A DNA stretch of 64,000 bases from Diogma glabrata (Eukaryota; Arthropoda; Insecta; Diptera; Cylindrotomidae). Where the stretch lies: contig OY856187.1 in assembly GCA_963693315.1 (NCBI GenBank), positions 115,336,437-115,400,436 of the forward strand, given 5' to 3'. Below, one piece after another: positions 37,081 through 48,802 of the stretch. Numbering within the stretch: the stretch's first letter is position 1; every line of letters starts with the position of its first letter. Under the pieces are notes generated by a model that saw only the letters and a program-made list of their open reading frames with translations, was not told the DNA's origin and ran no database searches. The translations under genes and the position numbers were made by a program.

Positions 37081-37870
37081 TGTATGAGGGCAATTGAATT
37101 TAAATACAGTTTTGTTTTGTATTTCATTATATAAAATTGTAACATTAACTTCCATCACAGTCTGTTCGTTCCAAACGTTTTCCTCTTTCTTATGTTGTTT
37201 GGAATTACTTTCTGGCCCTTTCTATGTCCTTGGCTATCACATTGTTTCTTGTCAGGCCGATTTGATGAGTCTAGATTCTCATTCCTTTTGACGTTCTCCT
37301 TCTGTTTTTCCTTTTGAGTATTTCACCCTTACGAATCTCTGAACTATTCCTATTTCGTGTTTTTGGCTGCGAAGCGTTCCAGATTGAAGTCCTTTGATAA
37401 CTTCATTTAGGTTGCTCACTCTGTTATGTACCCGACTTTGTTTCCTTTTAAAGTTTCGCCGTTTGATTAAACGTCCGTAGTTCTGAATTTTTCAAAGCAC
37501 TGCATTGTTGCTCATCTCTGTTGCTCATCACATTGCTGACACAAATGCCAGCATTTGTGTACCCTGTGTGATTCAATAGGAATGGGATCTCAACATTATT
37601 AACATTTAGGATACCATGTCTAAAATCAAAGACAAATCCTTTCGTCTTTATGAAGGTCATCCCAAAATTGACAACATCCATAATATTTGCCACTAGCACC
37701 TCTTGCTGATAGCAGTTATTCCTTATCTTTATTCCTGTGATCCTTTTATCTGCTACTTCAGCCCATTATCCAGTTACTGCTTGCAGTTTTAGTCCATCTT
37801 ATTGTTGTGCACAACAAATTCTGTTAGGTGTACATTTTCTTTTGCATCGAAATCCAACAAATAATTAATA
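37081..37870 (-). pseudogene. Gag-protease LTR element, copy 2: protease end and 3' tail
   Basis: Minus strand: from ~37870 a decayed aspartic-protease region with VADKRITGIKI, then VLVANIMDVVNFGMTFIKTK and FDFRHGILNVNNVEIPFLL (37699-37590), ending QTAKL-stop at 37450. The ~370 bp after that stop match the tail of the element at 41436-51014, including the approach to the purine-rich tract (gtgatggaagttaa) and the first bases of an LTR (tgttacaattt at about 37145). RT, RNase H and integrase are absent here, exactly as in the other copy. The active-site triplet and Gag are not preserved in this fragment. Confidence 0.75.
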
Positions 37871-38013
37871 TATTAATTGTATCAACTTTCCATAACATCA
37901 AATAACCTAAGAACATCCTTTAATATCAAATAACTGGCATATGCGGCGTTTCGCTGTAAATAATTACAATAAAGAGAATTGAAAAATAAATCCATTTTTT
38001 TTCCTTTATACAT

Positions 38014-38624
38014 GGGCTATTATTTTGAAAACGTACATTTTTTTGTTGATTTTTAAATTTTTGATTTTTAAAAAATCTGAAATTTTGATATATTGTTGGC
38101 ATTGACAAAAGGAAAAAAGTAATTTCTGCTTTTATTTTTTGTGTACTCTGAATCGGAGTTATGCGCGGTTGAATTTTGAGGCTTTTTCACGTAGTTTTTG
38201 GTAATGGTGGCAATGTTTTGTGAATAGGTGCCACAAATTTCATCCGACTTACGTATATTTTTGCAAGTAAAAAGGAAAATAATTGAATAATTGAAATAAG
38301 TAAGTTTAAAATTAATAACTTTTCTCTTTTCCGCTAGGCGGCGCGTAAAACCTTGGTTTACTTCAAAGCTCATATCTCAAAAAGTAGGCTTTTTTTTTTT
38401 TTTGTTTTTCACAAATTTTAAAGTAAACATATGCAGCTATGAAATTGAGAAATAAAAAGTCAGCAATTCAATATGGATTTTTTCTTACGATTTTTTAAAG
38501 TTTGGTATATGAAAAATTCACATGTGTTTTTTTATTAAGTTAATAATCCTGTACTAAATGTGAATCTAATAAATTAAACATTTCATATTTTAACAACTGC
38601 AATAAATTTGAACCATTTTCTGTG
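38014..38624 (+). repeat. Long TIR, left
   Basis: About 610 bp, matching the reverse complement of 40281-40882 with few differences (for example one base change and small length changes in T-runs). A related fragment sits at 1860-1940. Confidence 0.92.
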
Positions 38625-39005
38625 CGGTTAAATGGTTAAAAACTTATTAAAAATTAATTTAAGTTAAGTGGTAAAATAAAGGAATTTAAATTATTAAAAG
38701 GGTCTGTAAAATGTTTATTCATTTAAAAAAATGTCTATTCAGCCCCTTTTTACTAATTAAAATCTCATTAGAGATTTACTAATTTTAACATTTAAAATTT
38801 CTAATGACGCCCACAAACGGTTTTTGACCAAATTATACTTGCATCCAATCAAAATATATTAAATTGTACCTACCTAATTTTGCCTGATTCTACCTATGTC
38901 AAAACTATTTCAAGGGTATATATATATATTGATTGGATTGCCTTATAATCAATTATATTCCAAAATATTTAGAAGACATAACGTTTAGAAAAGATAATAA
39001 TAGAA

Positions 39006-39935
39006 ATGCCTTTCAAATTGTGCTGTAACTTGTACGGTCTCAAAAATCATCAGCGGACATCAAAAAATTTGAAACTGGTCACACCAGCTGTTATTCAAAA
39101 AGCTGCGACCCTAAATTTTACTTTGCGTGATGACCAGTTTATATGTGAAACATGTCGCACTTATATCTATAAAAATAAGGTAAATTTAATTATTTTATTA
39201 AAATGAATAAAAATTCATATGCAACTAATATTTTCTATACAGCAGCTTTCATGTTCGGAAACTATCGATAGTGAAATTATTTCTATAAATCAGGATGTTG
39301 AAAATGTTCCAACGAACGAAAATATTCAAATACCTCCAGCATCTTTAGATCCATCACCAGTTTCGGTTGATACTATATCTCCACCAGTTCCTGAACTACT
39401 TAATGACATTTTAGAAGATATTAACAATGTTCTTGGAAGGTTAGCCGCATCTCCTATCAAACAAAAACATATTACAACAGGAAGTAATAAAAAAATTGCA
39501 AGTGTCACATCGGCAATAAGTCAAAGAATATTTCAAGTAGATTCAGTTAAAGTGTTATCACCAAAGGAGGAATGTGAATATACATCATGGCTTATGAACC
39601 TTAAAAAGGAATTCAAAGATGCCAGCTCTAAATCAAAACAAGTGTTTTTGTTGACAACTCTACCACGTAAATTTTGGTCAAATCAACGTATCCAGGATGA
39701 ATTTAATGCATCAAGACGACTGGTAGAATTCGCCATGGATCTGTTGGAAACAGTAGGTCCTTACAGTTGGCCTCAAAGCAAACAAGTGCACAGTTTGTCA
39801 CAAAATATAGTAAAACAAATTCAAACATACTTCTTATCAGAGGAAATTAGTAGAACAATGCCTGGCCTTAAAGATGTTGTTACTATTACAGAAGGATCGA
39901 CAAAAATTAAGAAATCAAAGCGGTTGGTGTTATAG
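39006..39935 (+). pseudogene. Two-exon transposase N-terminal half, truncated
   Basis: Exon 1 39006-39179 (58 codons) and exon 2 39243-39935 are joined across a 63-bp intron with GTAAAT donor and TTCTATACAG acceptor, phase 0, giving 288 aa. Exon 1 has paired cysteines (LCC near residue 5 and FICETC near 47), a probable zinc-binding head. Exon 2 has LLTTLPRKFWSNQRI, EFNASRRLVEFAMDLL and LSEEISRTMPGLKDVV, resembling the N-terminal half of a transposase-like family found in cnidarians and arthropods (recalled, superfamily not assigned). A TAG ends the frame at 39935, but the same frame continues with family-like sequence (LTDIYEMFLEENKEL) to about 40060, after which the catalytic half is missing. 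The element is therefore probably non-autonomous. Confidence 0.7.
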
Positions 39936-40280
39936 ACCCTCACCGACATCTACGAAATGTTCTTGGAAGAAAACAAAGAACTCAAGAATTCCACTGTTTT
40001 TTACCGGATAACACTACACCCGATAAAATAACTGCCAAAATGTTTTCTTTTTCTGATGATCATAAATATTTCAATTTAAAGGCAAAAAAAAAATATATAA
40101 ATTAATTTTTTAATGTATTTATTTATAATATTGATTAAATTATAATGTTTATAGGAAAAATATTTTTTTAATGTTTTTTTCTAATGTTAGTGTTGGTGGT
40201 GTTGAAATTATAACAAAATCTTCGATCATTGGGATCTCCAATTCTTATTCTGAATAAAAACCTGTTTCTCAATCAGAAAT

Positions 40281-40882
40281 ACACAAAAAATGGTTCAAAT
40301 TTATTGCAGGTGTTAAAATATGAAATGTTTAATTTATTAGATCCACATTTAGTACAGGATTATTAACTTAATAAAAAAACACATGTGAATTTTTCATGTA
40401 CCAAACTTTAAAAAATCGTAAGAAAAAATCCATATTGAATTGCTGACTTTTTATTTCTCAATTTCATAGCTGCATATGTGTACTTTAAAATTTGTGAAAA
40501 ACAAAAAAAAAAAAAGCCTACTTTTTGAGATATGAGCTTTGAAGTAAACCAAGGTTTTACGCGCCGCCTAGCGGAAAAGAGAAAAGTTATTAATTTTAAA
40601 CTTACTTATTTCAATTATTCAATTATTTTCCTTTTTACTTGCAAAAATATACGTAAGTCGGATGAAATTTGTGGCACCTATTCACAAAACATTGCCACCA
40701 TTACCAAAAACTACGTGAAAAAGCCTCAAAATTCAACCGCGCATAACTCCGATTCAGAGTACACAAAAAATAAAAGCAGAAATTACTTTTTTCCTTTCGT
40801 CAATACCAACAAAATATCAAAATTTCAGATTTTTAAAAAATAGTTGTTTTTTTTTCGATGTACGTTTTCAAAATAATAGCCC
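40281..40882 (-). repeat. Long TIR, right
   Basis: Inverted partner of 38014-38624; it ends aaataatagccc at 40882, followed by the ACAT duplication. Confidence 0.92.
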
Positions 40883-41435
40883 ACATATCTCTTTATTTGT
40901 GATTTCTAAACGTTTAGCTTTTTAGTGTTTTGCAAACACTTTTAATTATTTTCGTTTTCTTCTTCTCTTCGTAAAACAGCGTACTGTTTTTTGTATACAT
41001 GAATTATATTCATATATTGTTCTTGCTCTGAGTTTGCAATGTGAATGGAATGTTTGAGATAGATGTGTTCGCAATGTAAAATTGGATTTTTTTGATGTTT
41101 GAGTGCCTTGTGATATGAGTTAAATATTTATTTTTGCTGAAACGATATGAATATACGAATATACGAATTAAAGAGCTGAGCAGAATTTTTTTGGTTAACA
41201 AGTCGTTATGTGTAACGATTTTGAAGATTGTAGTTAGTTAAGTTTTAACTTTCAACAAGATATTTTGATTCTCTCAAGCTATCTAATGTCAATTTTGTTC
41301 TTGCTTTTGTCAAAAATCAAAGTATTATTTTTTGGTTTTGACTGATACATTTTATGTTATATTGAAAAGAAGAAAACAATATACAATATTAATAGTTTAG
41401 GAGTGAATTGTAAATATTTTGAATTCATATTATTT
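40883..41435. other. AT-rich spacer
   Basis: Nothing supported here. Confidence 0.55.
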
Positions 41436-42573
41436 TGTTACGTTTTTCTAACCTTACTTCAAATTGGCCTTGCTTTCAATTCGATAAACGCAATGCCTAA
41501 ATCTCTTCCTGGATTCGATCACTGATTAGTAAGCAAAAAACACCCAATTTTATTAAGTTTTCAACACCTTGATTGTTCCACAACAACAGAACACAATACA
41601 GCAACCAATATTCTTAGCATAGAGTATTCGTTCAACAGCTTCAGGAACTCCAACGATTGATTGTAGAAATTTCCAAAAACACAGAGTTCAAAATAATACA
41701 CAAAATATTTCTACTCTACTAATAACACTTAAAAATTTTCATATATAATATCACGAGTCGTCAAATAATAGTCGATTATTTTTCATAATCATTATTACGA
41801 ATGTCATTTGAGGTTTAACCTCAAATGACATGAGTGGTAATGTTGAAAAATAATCGACTAATAATTTGGTGACGAGTTGTATTTAGCAGACAATTTAACG
41901 AACAAAATTAGTAACATTATTTCATACAACATAATCCTTTGTTGTCATTTTTTCTTCTAACAAAATTAAATATTATTTCATCTTAGTAGGCGCAAAAATG
42001 TTATAAATTTGTAATTTATTTTTGACAAATAACATAAGCATGCAATCATTTATGAATGAAAACGGATATTTTTATTATTTGGAAATTGCATTTTTACATA
42101 ATTTTGTATTATTGAATAATTTGTATAAAAAATTTTATTTAGAAACTAATAATTATCATTTAAACAAAATTATAAATAAAAAAAAATTATCTCATTAAGA
42201 AAAAAAAATTATCTCAGTATCTCTAGTTTTGATTTAATATATTAAGTAGGCCGAAAATAGTCACTACAATTACTGTTCCTTCCCACCAGAGAAAAATAAT
42301 CGATATAATTCGTTTTGATTTGTTCAAAAATAGTAAATGAATCGTTTTTATTGGACCTTATCGAAACTTTATTTAGTGAGTTGAATTGTCACAAAAACTA
42401 AATTAAAAATAACTTCTATTTACACGAATAAAAAAAAATCTAAGAATATTCGATAACATTATTTTTCTATGTTTATTTGATTCATAAAATAATTCAATTT
42501 TATTTCATGCTGTTGTTTATCTTTAACCCGTTTTCTTGGAAAATATGACGTCGAATACAATAGAATTATAACA
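41436..42573 (-). repeat. 3' LTR of the gag-protease element, enlarged by insertion
   Basis: Aligns with the 50402-51014 LTR at both ends (ccttgattgttccacaacaa; aacccgttttcttggaaaat). It is about 1,140 bp against 613 bp because extra sequence lies between ~41735 and 42365, including a foldback at 41753-41880. Confidence 0.75.
41753..41880. repeat. 128-bp foldback inside the LTR
   Basis: Arms of ~60 bp (atcacgagtcgtcaaataat and its complement at the far end) meet at a short centre around tttgaggtttaacctcaaa. This is MITE-like or a hairpin relic within the extra LTR segment. Confidence 0.75.
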
Positions 42574-43092
42574 TTACCCTCCACTTAAGCCTGTTCATCC
42601 CGAACAGGTTCCAAATTTCTCCTCCAATTGTTGAACCGCAACCAATATTTTCCTTTTTCTATTTCTCAGGCTGTTTAATACTACTTTCAGTTCCTTTCTA
42701 AGTTCTTGACTATAACGTTGTTTTTTGTAGGCCCCCGTTGATGAGTCTGGATTCGCATTACGTTCTACATTCTCCTTATGTTTTCCGTTTAAATGTTGAA
42801 CCTAGCTAAGTGTCTGAACTACTCTTATTTTTCCAGTTTCTGGCTGCGACTCGTTCCAGATTGGAGATCTTTGAGTCATTTCATTTAAACTGCTCACTTT
42901 GTTATGCACTGGCCTTTGTTCCAAATTAAAATTTTGCCGTTTGATAAAACGCAAGCATTTTTTCGCCTCTCTTTCCCCTCATCGGTTTGGATGATGGTTC
43001 TGGATTTGTTTCTGTACTGCGTAGTTTCTCTTCGTTGCCAATATCTGTTGACTCTGCGTTATTCAACAGTAGTGGCATTTCAGCATTGCTAG
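42574..43092 (-). pseudogene. Protease C-terminus and 3' tail of the interrupted element
   Basis: Continuation, on the far side of the CsRn1 insertion, of the minus-strand protease frame: MPLLLNNAES ... RGKRGEKMLAFYQTAKF-stop near 42930. About 350 bp of non-coding tail then runs to the purine tract beside the LTR. Its order and its stop match the copy at 37081-37870. Confidence 0.75.
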
Positions 43093-43096
43093 CCTT

Positions 43097-43449
43097 TGTA
43101 GCAACCATTGGCTTCATGCAATGCTTCCTACTATCGCTTTATTCGGTAAATAACAAACAATCTACTTCGAAACAAATATATTGTTTTATGTATGTAATTA
43201 ATTTCATGTACAGTAAAATTTATATGTATGTATATGTATTATGTACTATAGATTTTGTATATATATATATATATTTATTGTCTATTTCAAAAAATTAAAA
43301 TAAAAATAAAAATTAATCATTATCGGTCTTCCATTGAAGACAGGCAGAGTTGTAAATTATTAATTGTTTTATTTTGTAATAATAATAAATCAAGTGTAAG
43401 TGAAGTTCCAAATTCTAAAAATTGAACAAGAATATCCAGCGCCCCAACA
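43097..43449 (+). repeat. 5' LTR
   Basis: 353 bp, tgtagcaacc...gccccaaca. It is identical by eye to the 3' LTR except for one fewer AT dinucleotide around 43258-43272. TATA-rich stretches and an aataaat near 43384 could serve transcription start and polyadenylation. Confidence 0.95.
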
Positions 43450-43450
43450 C

Positions 43451-43463
43451 TGGTGACCCCGAC
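43451..43463 (+). promoter_or_regulatory. Primer-binding site, tRNA-Trp type
   Basis: TGGTGACCCCGAC, one base after the 5' LTR, is complementary to the conserved 3' end of animal tRNA-Trp including CCA. This is the primer reported for the CsRn1 clade. A ~1-kb leader without a long ORF follows (43464-44459). Confidence 0.85.
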
Positions 43464-44459
43464 TCCGAGAATCAGGAGAAAATAGTGGCGTGTTTTTTAT
43501 TCAACAAATTTACAAACAAAAACTCTGGAATTTTCATACATATATATATATCAAGAAAATGAAAATTCATTATTCAACGTGCTTACACTTTGTCGATTCA
43601 ACGCAATAATTTTAATCGACCATTGGAACGCAAACAAACAGTTACATTAGATTGCGTCCAATTATTCTCATCAAATTGAAAAATTATTTGGTAGGTTTAA
43701 CAAACTATTAAAAAAACCTTCCAACATTTTCCGTAACGTTAAACAAAACGGAAAAATCAGCTATCATCATATGGTTTATAATTATTCATCGTACATCAAG
43801 ATCTACTAAAACAACAAAGAATTAAACCTGAAAAACAGAATTCATTGGATTTTTCATCAAGCATCGGATTATAGTAGAAATATCATTTGGAATATATAAT
43901 ATTTAAATATTTGGATTTAATCGATTCATTTGGTTTGCAACATTCAACTCAAGATTCAACTACTTCCGTTCAGCTGAACAGGTCTTATTTCAACAAGGTC
44001 GTATCAAGTACATGCAAATTTTGGTGATATGGATGTTATACGGTTATCTTATTGTGTTGATGCCAACTAATAATTTAAAAGTAATTTGCTGATTATTGAT
44101 GTGAGTAATAAAAAAAATTCTTATGTTTTGTTTAAAATTTAATTAAATTTAGAGTTTTAGAATTTAATTTTTTTTATATTTGATAAATATTATTAGTTGT
44201 GCTTTTTGATAAAAGAATACATAAAAGATATTAAAAGTTATAACTGAAGAAAGCACAAATTTTTAGTGAAAATTTAATTCTGTGACGTTCTCATTTTGTT
44301 TAAACTATAAAATTTTTCAATTAAATAAATTTTGTTTAGTAAATTTAAATTATATTTTGTAAATATTAGTGCGTTGTAGATTTGTTTTATCGAGTTTTCT
44401 GAAGTGCATACAAGTAATTGATTTGTTATTGTTATTATTTTCGTGTATTGTGTTTAACC

Positions 44460-45335
44460 ATGGGTATAGATGGTGATGATAAGAAGGAAATTGCTGGTGG
44501 TTCTAAAAGTAATGTCGATGCAATTTCTGTAAAATTAGCACCGTTTTGGTCAAGTTCACCGACTACTTGGTTCATTCAATCTGAAGCACAGTTTTCTTTA
44601 GCCCGCGTTACCTCTGATCACGCGAAATATTACCATGTAATAGCTGCTTTACCACAAAGTGCAATTGATTCAGTTTTGGATTATATTCAAGCGCCTCCAG
44701 AAACTGATATTTACAAAGGTTTGAAAGCAAAGTTAATCGAACGTCATTCTTTGAGTGAAGAGCGTCGGATCGAAGAACTTCTGTCAAATACCGAACTGGT
44801 GGATAAGAAACCATCCGAATTTTACAGGCATATGAAACATTTAGCTGGCACTTCCAATACTTTTGGTGAAAGCTTAATAACAAAATTATGGCTTAGACGA
44901 TTGCCTTCTGCTATTAATATCGCATTAATTCCTCTAACTAATAATGAAAAAGGTATTGATGAATTGACTGAACTTGCAGATAAAATCTACGAAGCTACTA
45001 ACACAGGTCTTAACATTTCATCTATTGGTTCTACAGCACCTGCAGCTATTATGGCACTACAAACTAACAAAATTGATCATCTTGAAAAAGAGATTTGTGA
45101 ATTGAAGTCTATGGTGCAAGACTTGTTTAAAAATCAAAACCGTCGCAATTATTTACCACATCGTTCTCGTAGTTCTACGCGTTCGCGCAGTAAAAGCAAT
45201 TCACGAAATCTTCAGAAGAGACCACTATGCTGGTATCATTTTAAGTTTGGAAATAATGCTACCAAGTGCGACAAGCCGTGCAATTTTAATTCCAACGGTA
45301 AGCCACCAGCAAACCAGAATGAAAAAAACTTGTAA
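44460..45335 (+). CDS. gag: Gag polyprotein, 291 aa, CsRn1-like
   Basis: Starts at the ATG at 44460 in a good context (accATGG); the frame opens a little earlier but without another ATG. The N-terminal half has the pattern [18 protein letters not shown], then [15 protein letters not shown] and [14 protein letters not shown], typical of arthropod Gags of the DUF7041 type. Near residue 255 is C-x2-H-x9-C-x3-C (CWYHF...KCDKPC), the unusual CHCC nucleocapsid motif, preceded by an Arg/Ser-rich stretch. The last codons overlap a -1 slippery site. It would assemble the particle and bind element RNA in the cytoplasm. No break is visible. Confidence 0.92.
   Translation: MGIDGDDKKEIAGGSKSNVDAISVKLAPFWSSSPTTWFIQSEAQFSLARVTSDHAKYYHVIAALPQSAIDSVLDYIQAPPETDIYKGLKAKLIERHSLSEERRIEELLSNTELVDKKPSEFYRHMKHLAGTSNTFGESLITKLWLRRLPSAINIALIPLTNNEKGIDELTELADKIYEATNTGLNISSIGSTAPAAIMALQTNKIDHLEKEICELKSMVQDLFKNQNRRNYLPHRSRSSTRSRSKSNSRNLQKRPLCWYHFKFGNNATKCDKPCNFNSNGKPPANQNEKNL
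45323..45329 (+). promoter_or_regulatory. -1 ribosomal frameshift site AAAAAAC
   Basis: In the gag frame the heptamer reads A-AAA-AAC. The -1 frame has a stop at 45320-45322 immediately before it and the gag stop is at 45333-45335, so the two frames overlap only from 45323 to 45335. A 5-bp stem (GCGGC 45350-45354 with GCCGC 45378-45382) could form downstream, but it is weak. Confidence 0.85.
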
Positions 45336-48300
45336 ATTCCACTCTAATTGCGGCTAATGGTGGAACAGGGAATCAACGCCGCCTGTTTATTAAAGATATT
45401 AGAAATAAATTCGTGTTCTTAGTGGATACTGGGGCTGACCTCTCGGTCATTCCTCACACTTTGTTTGGTCGTTGTACAAAAGACCCTGATTTTTTCTTAT
45501 CAGCTGCTAATGGTTCAACAATTAGCACATATGGTACAAAACTGTTACACATTGACTTGGGATTGCGTCGTAGTTTTATTCATCCATTTTTGTTAGCATC
45601 CGTCAGTAGGCCCATAATCGGTGCCGACTTTTTAACTAAATTTGGATTGTTAGTGGATCTGAGTGGTAGACGTTTGGTTGACAGTGAAACCAATCTGGAA
45701 ATTAATGCTGCTTGCAAATTAGACCCAGATACTTCTTTACCAATGTACTATACTTTGGAAAACAACTACAGTTTTTTGTTAGAAGAGTTTCCGTCGCTCG
45801 TTGTATGTCCTAATTACGACTTACCCGTGAAACATTCGGTTGTCCATCACATTGAGACAAAAGGGCCTCTCCCATTTTGTACTCCTAGAAGATTGGACTC
45901 TGTTAAATACAAAGGTGCGAAATTAGAATTTGAACATATGATTCAATTGGGCATTTGCCGTACATCTTCATCATGTGTTTCATCACCATTGCACTTAGTG
46001 TCAAAAAAAGATACCACGGATTGGCGACCGTGTGGTGATTATCGCCGTTTAAATGCAATCACAATTCCGGACAGGTACCCCATACAACATATTCATAATT
46101 TCTCTATGAATTTAAAAGATTGCGAAATTTTCTCGAAAATTGATTTGGTTAGGGCATATCATCATATTCCTGTAGCACCGGAGGATGTCTACAAAACAGC
46201 AATTACAACTCCTTTCGGCTTGTTCGAATTTACTAAGATGCCATTTGGCTTAAGAAATGCCAGCCAAACGTTTCAGAGATTTATGAATACTGTGGTAAAT
46301 GGTCTTGAATTTGTCTTTGTTTACATAGACGATATTTTGGTGTTTAGTAAAACTGAAGAGGAACACAAATCCCATCTTCGGCAGCTTTTTAGTAGATTAG
46401 CTGAGTATGGACTAAATATTAAAGCATCAAAATGCACATTTGGAGCTTCGTCGTTAGATTTTCTTGGACACAATATATCCAACAAAGGAATTACTCCATC
46501 GCAAACCAGAGTTGAAGTTATTTTGAACTTTCCCTCTCCTGCTTCTATTAGACAGTTACAACAATTTATAGGAATGATAAACTATTATAGCAGATTCATT
46601 CAAAATAGTGCTCATCTTTTAGCTCCATTACACTCTCATCTCTCTTCAATGATTAAACTTAAATCAAAGAAACAGAAGTTCAATTGGCCTGAGGAATGTG
46701 AAGAATGGTTTAAGAAATGTAAAGATGCATTAGCGTCATGCACTCTACTAACACATTCTAATAATGATGCTACATTTAATATAACCACTGATGCTTCTAT
46801 GTGGGCAATAGGTGCTGTTCTCGAACAATTTAATAATGGTCAGTGGGAACCTTTATCTTTTTATTCAAAAAAACTATCTCCAACTGAAACTAAATATTCT
46901 GCTTTTGATAGGGAATTGCTTGGCATCTTTCAAGCTCTAAAGCACTTTCGCTATTTCATTGAAGGCAGAGAATTCACAATCTTCACCGATCACAAACCAC
47001 TGACGAAAGCACTTACATCTAAAACTGAACGTAGCCCACGTCAGTCAAGGCACTTAGATTACATCGCACAATTCACTAGCGATATTAGACATATTAGTGG
47101 AAAAGAAAATGTGATTGCAGATTGTTTATCTCGGCTTGGTAACTCAAATATCCCTGCTCCGAGCATCGATGCTATAGATGCAAGTGCTCAAGCAATACTA
47201 AATTTGCAGCAGTCGGATGATGAACTGAAGACACTAATCGCTTCTCAAGACAGAAAACCCAATTCCAAATTTAAATTGGAATTGACTGAATTGCCTTTTA
47301 CAAAAGAACTGTTATGGTGTGATATGTCGACAGGGAAGCAACGTCCCTTTGTGCCATTGCCTTTAAGAAAAAGTGTGTTTGATCAACTACACAAATTGTC
47401 TCATCCAGGCATACGTGCATCTCGCAAATTAGTTGCGTCCCGATATTTTTGGCCCAATTTAAATAAAAATTGTTCTGAATGGACAAAAACTTGTGTACCG
47501 TGTCAAAGAAGCAAGGTCAACCGTCACACACGTTCAGCGCATGGAACATTTAGTGTACCTCAATCACGATTTCAGCACATTCATTTGGATCTGGTGGGTC
47601 CACTTCCAGTATCTAATGGATGTTCGTATATTCTAACCATAGTGGACAGGTTCACTAGGTGGCCGGAAGCCTATCCGATACCGGATATGACTGCATTTAC
47701 CGTAGCAAAAACTTTAACTTCTCAGTATATATCACGCTTTGGAATACCATTAGAGATTACCACCGACCAAGGTTCACAATTTGAATCAAAACTGTTTTCT
47801 GAATTGACTAAATTTCTTGGAAGTCACCGAATTCGCACAACAGCCTACCACCCTCAAGCAAACGGGATGGTAGAGCGCTTCCATCGAGTATTAAAATCAT
47901 CTCTAATGGCTCGCGGCAATACTACGAATTGGTTTGATGAAATTCCTTGGGTTCTTTTAGGTCTACGAGTCACAGTTAAAGAAGATCTTAAATATTCCCC
48001 AGCTGAGCTCGTATATGGTGAAACTTTAAAAATTCCAGGAGAATTTTTTTCTCAAACTGCAGAACCGTCGCTTGATCCTAACAATTTCGTTAGCAATCTT
48101 AGAGAACAAATGCGAAATGTTAAATTTTCTGAACCTCGACTAGCCAATCAATCAATTTTTGTTCCAGACGATCTTCATTCAAATGAATACGTCTTTGTAA
48201 GAGTCGATAAAATCAGGAAAGGCTTAAATCCTCCTTATGATGGACCTTTCAGAGTTTTGAAAAGATTTCGAAAACATTTTGTTGTTGATATTAAAGGTAA

Positions 48301-48406
48301 AAACACATCAATATCAATTGATAGATTGAAACCAGCTTACACCTCAGAGATCACTGCCGGTTTGAATGAATCAAGTTTGCGTAAAGTATCATTTAGAAAT
48401 AATTAA
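45323..48406 (+). CDS. pol: Pol polyprotein (PR-RT-RH-IN), CsRn1-like Ty3/gypsy
   Basis: Reached by -1 frameshift from gag; the frame is open from 45323 with no internal stop (~1,027 codons). Domains in order: aspartic protease ([12 protein letters not shown], ~45416); RT ([35 protein letters not shown] motif [25 protein letters not shown] motif C at ~46320); RNase H ([27 protein letters not shown]); integrase zinc finger HHCC (HKLSHPG...CVPCQ, ~47390-47505); integrase core with D (HLDLVGPLP, ~47585), D ([10 protein letters not shown], ~47760) and E ([12 protein letters not shown], ~47870); and a GPY/F-like end ([18 protein letters not shown]). All catalytic residues are present. With matching LTRs this copy looks recent and coding-competent. 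Confidence 0.93.
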   Translation, partial: KKLVNSTLIAANGGTGNQRRLFIKDIRNKFVFLVDTGADLSVIPHTLFGRCTKDPDFFLSAANGSTISTYGTKLLHIDLGLRRSFIHPFLLASVSRPIIGADFLTKFGLLVDLSGRRLVDSETNLEINAACKLDPDTSLPMYYTLENNYSFLLEEFPSLVVCPNYDLPVKHSVVHHIETKGPLPFCTPRRLDSVKYKGAKLEFEHMIQLGICRTSSSCVSSPLHLVSKKDTTDWRPCGDYRRLNAITIPDRYPIQHIHNFSMNLKDCEIFSKIDLVRAYHHIPVAPEDVYKTAITTPFGLFEFTKMPFGLRNASQTFQRFMNTVVNGLEFVFVYIDDILVFSKTEEEHKSHLRQLFSRLAEYGLNIKASKCTFGASSLDFLGHNISNKGITPSQTRVEVILNFPSPASIRQLQQFIGMINYYSRFIQNSAHLLAPLHSHLSSMIKLKSKKQKFNWPEECEEWFKKCKDALASCTLLTHSNNDATFNITTDASMWAIGAVLEQFNNGQWEPLSFYSKKLSPTETKYSAFDRELLGIFQALKHFRYFIEGREFTIFTDHKPLTKALTSKTERSPRQSRHLDYIAQFTSDIRHISGKENVIADCLSRLGNSNIPAPSIDAIDASAQAILNLQQSDDELKTLIASQDRKPNSKFKLELTELPFTKELLWCDMSTGKQRPFVPLPLRKSVFDQLHKLSHPGIRASRKLVASRYFWPNLNKNCSEWTKTCVPCQRSKVNRHTRSAHGTFSVPQSRFQHIHLDLVGPLPVSNGCSYILTIVDRFTRWPEAYPIPDMTAFTVAKTLTSQYISRFGIPLEITTDQGSQFESKLFSELTKFLGSHRIRTTAYHPQANGMVERFHRVLKSSLMARGNTTNWFDEIPWVLLGLRVTVKEDLKYSPAELVYGETLKIPGEFFSQTAEPSLDPNNFVSNLREQMRNVKFSEPRLANQSIFVPDDLHSNEYVFVRVDKIRKGLNPPYDGPFRVLKRFRKHFVVDIKGKNTSISIDRLKPAYTSEITAGLNESSLRKVSFRNN

Positions 48407-48431
48407 ATTTTTCAAATTGTAGCGCTACGCT

Positions 48432-48443
48432 GGAGGGGAGTGA
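48432..48443 (+). promoter_or_regulatory. Polypurine tract
   Basis: ggaggggagtga lies directly before the 3' LTR, in the standard position for plus-strand priming. Confidence 0.85.
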
Positions 48444-48798
48444 TGTAGCAACCATTGGCTTCATGCAATGCTTCCTACTATCGCTTTATTCGGTAAATAA
48501 CAAACAATCTACTTCGAAACAAATATATTGTTTTATGTATGTAATTAATTTCATGTACAGTAAAATTTATATGTATGTATATGTATTATGTACTATAGAT
48601 TTTGTATATATATATATATATATTTATTGTCTATTTCAAAAAATTAAAATAAAAATAAAAATTAATCATTATCGGTCTTCCATTGAAGACAGGCAGAGTT
48701 GTAAATTATTAATTGTTTTATTTTGTAATAATAATAAATCAAGTGTAAGTGAAGTTCCAAATTCTAAAAATTGAACAAGAATATCCAGCGCCCCAACA
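48444..48798 (+). repeat. 3' LTR
   Basis: 355 bp. It matches the 5' LTR throughout, with one extra AT in the dinucleotide run. It is followed by the CCTT duplication and then by protease sequence of the interrupted element. Confidence 0.95.
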
Positions 48799-48802
48799 CC
48801 TT

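Larger units (their letters stand above)
38014..40882 (+). mobile_element. DNA transposon with ~600-bp terminal inverted repeats
   Basis: The arms 38014-38624 and 40281-40882 are near-identical reverse complements, starting gggctattattttgaaaac. ACAT occurs at 38010-38013 and 40883-40886, a clean 4-bp target duplication. The ~1.65-kb centre holds a truncated two-exon ORF. The matching 101- and 103-codon frames in the two arms are the same TIR sequence read twice, not two genes. Confidence 0.92.
43097..48798 (+). mobile_element. CsRn1-like Ty3/gypsy retrotransposon, near-intact
   Basis: 5.7 kb, flanked by CCTT at 43093-43096 and 48799-48802 (4-bp target duplication), with TG...CA LTRs that differ only in one AT repeat. 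Primer-binding site, gag, a -1 frameshift signal, pol with all domains, and polypurine tract are all present. No env-like ORF was found. CsRn1-clade hallmarks are a tRNA-Trp-type primer site and a CHCC rather than CCHC Gag motif. Confidence 0.93.

Noticed and set aside
38068..38373. 101-codon minus-strand frame starting MSFEVNQGF, and its twin at 40532-40843 on plus
   Set aside because: Both are the same sequence in the two TIR arms of one transposon. Identity follows from arm identity, with no domain and no sign of selection on the frame.
42987..43298. 103-codon plus-strand frame
   Set aside because: It straddles the junction between the old element and the new LTR, so it is a chance frame.
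45335..45336. Stop codon between gag and pol as an inactivating mutation
   Set aside because: The 13-nt frame overlap containing a canonical -1 slippery heptamer is better explained by programmed recoding.
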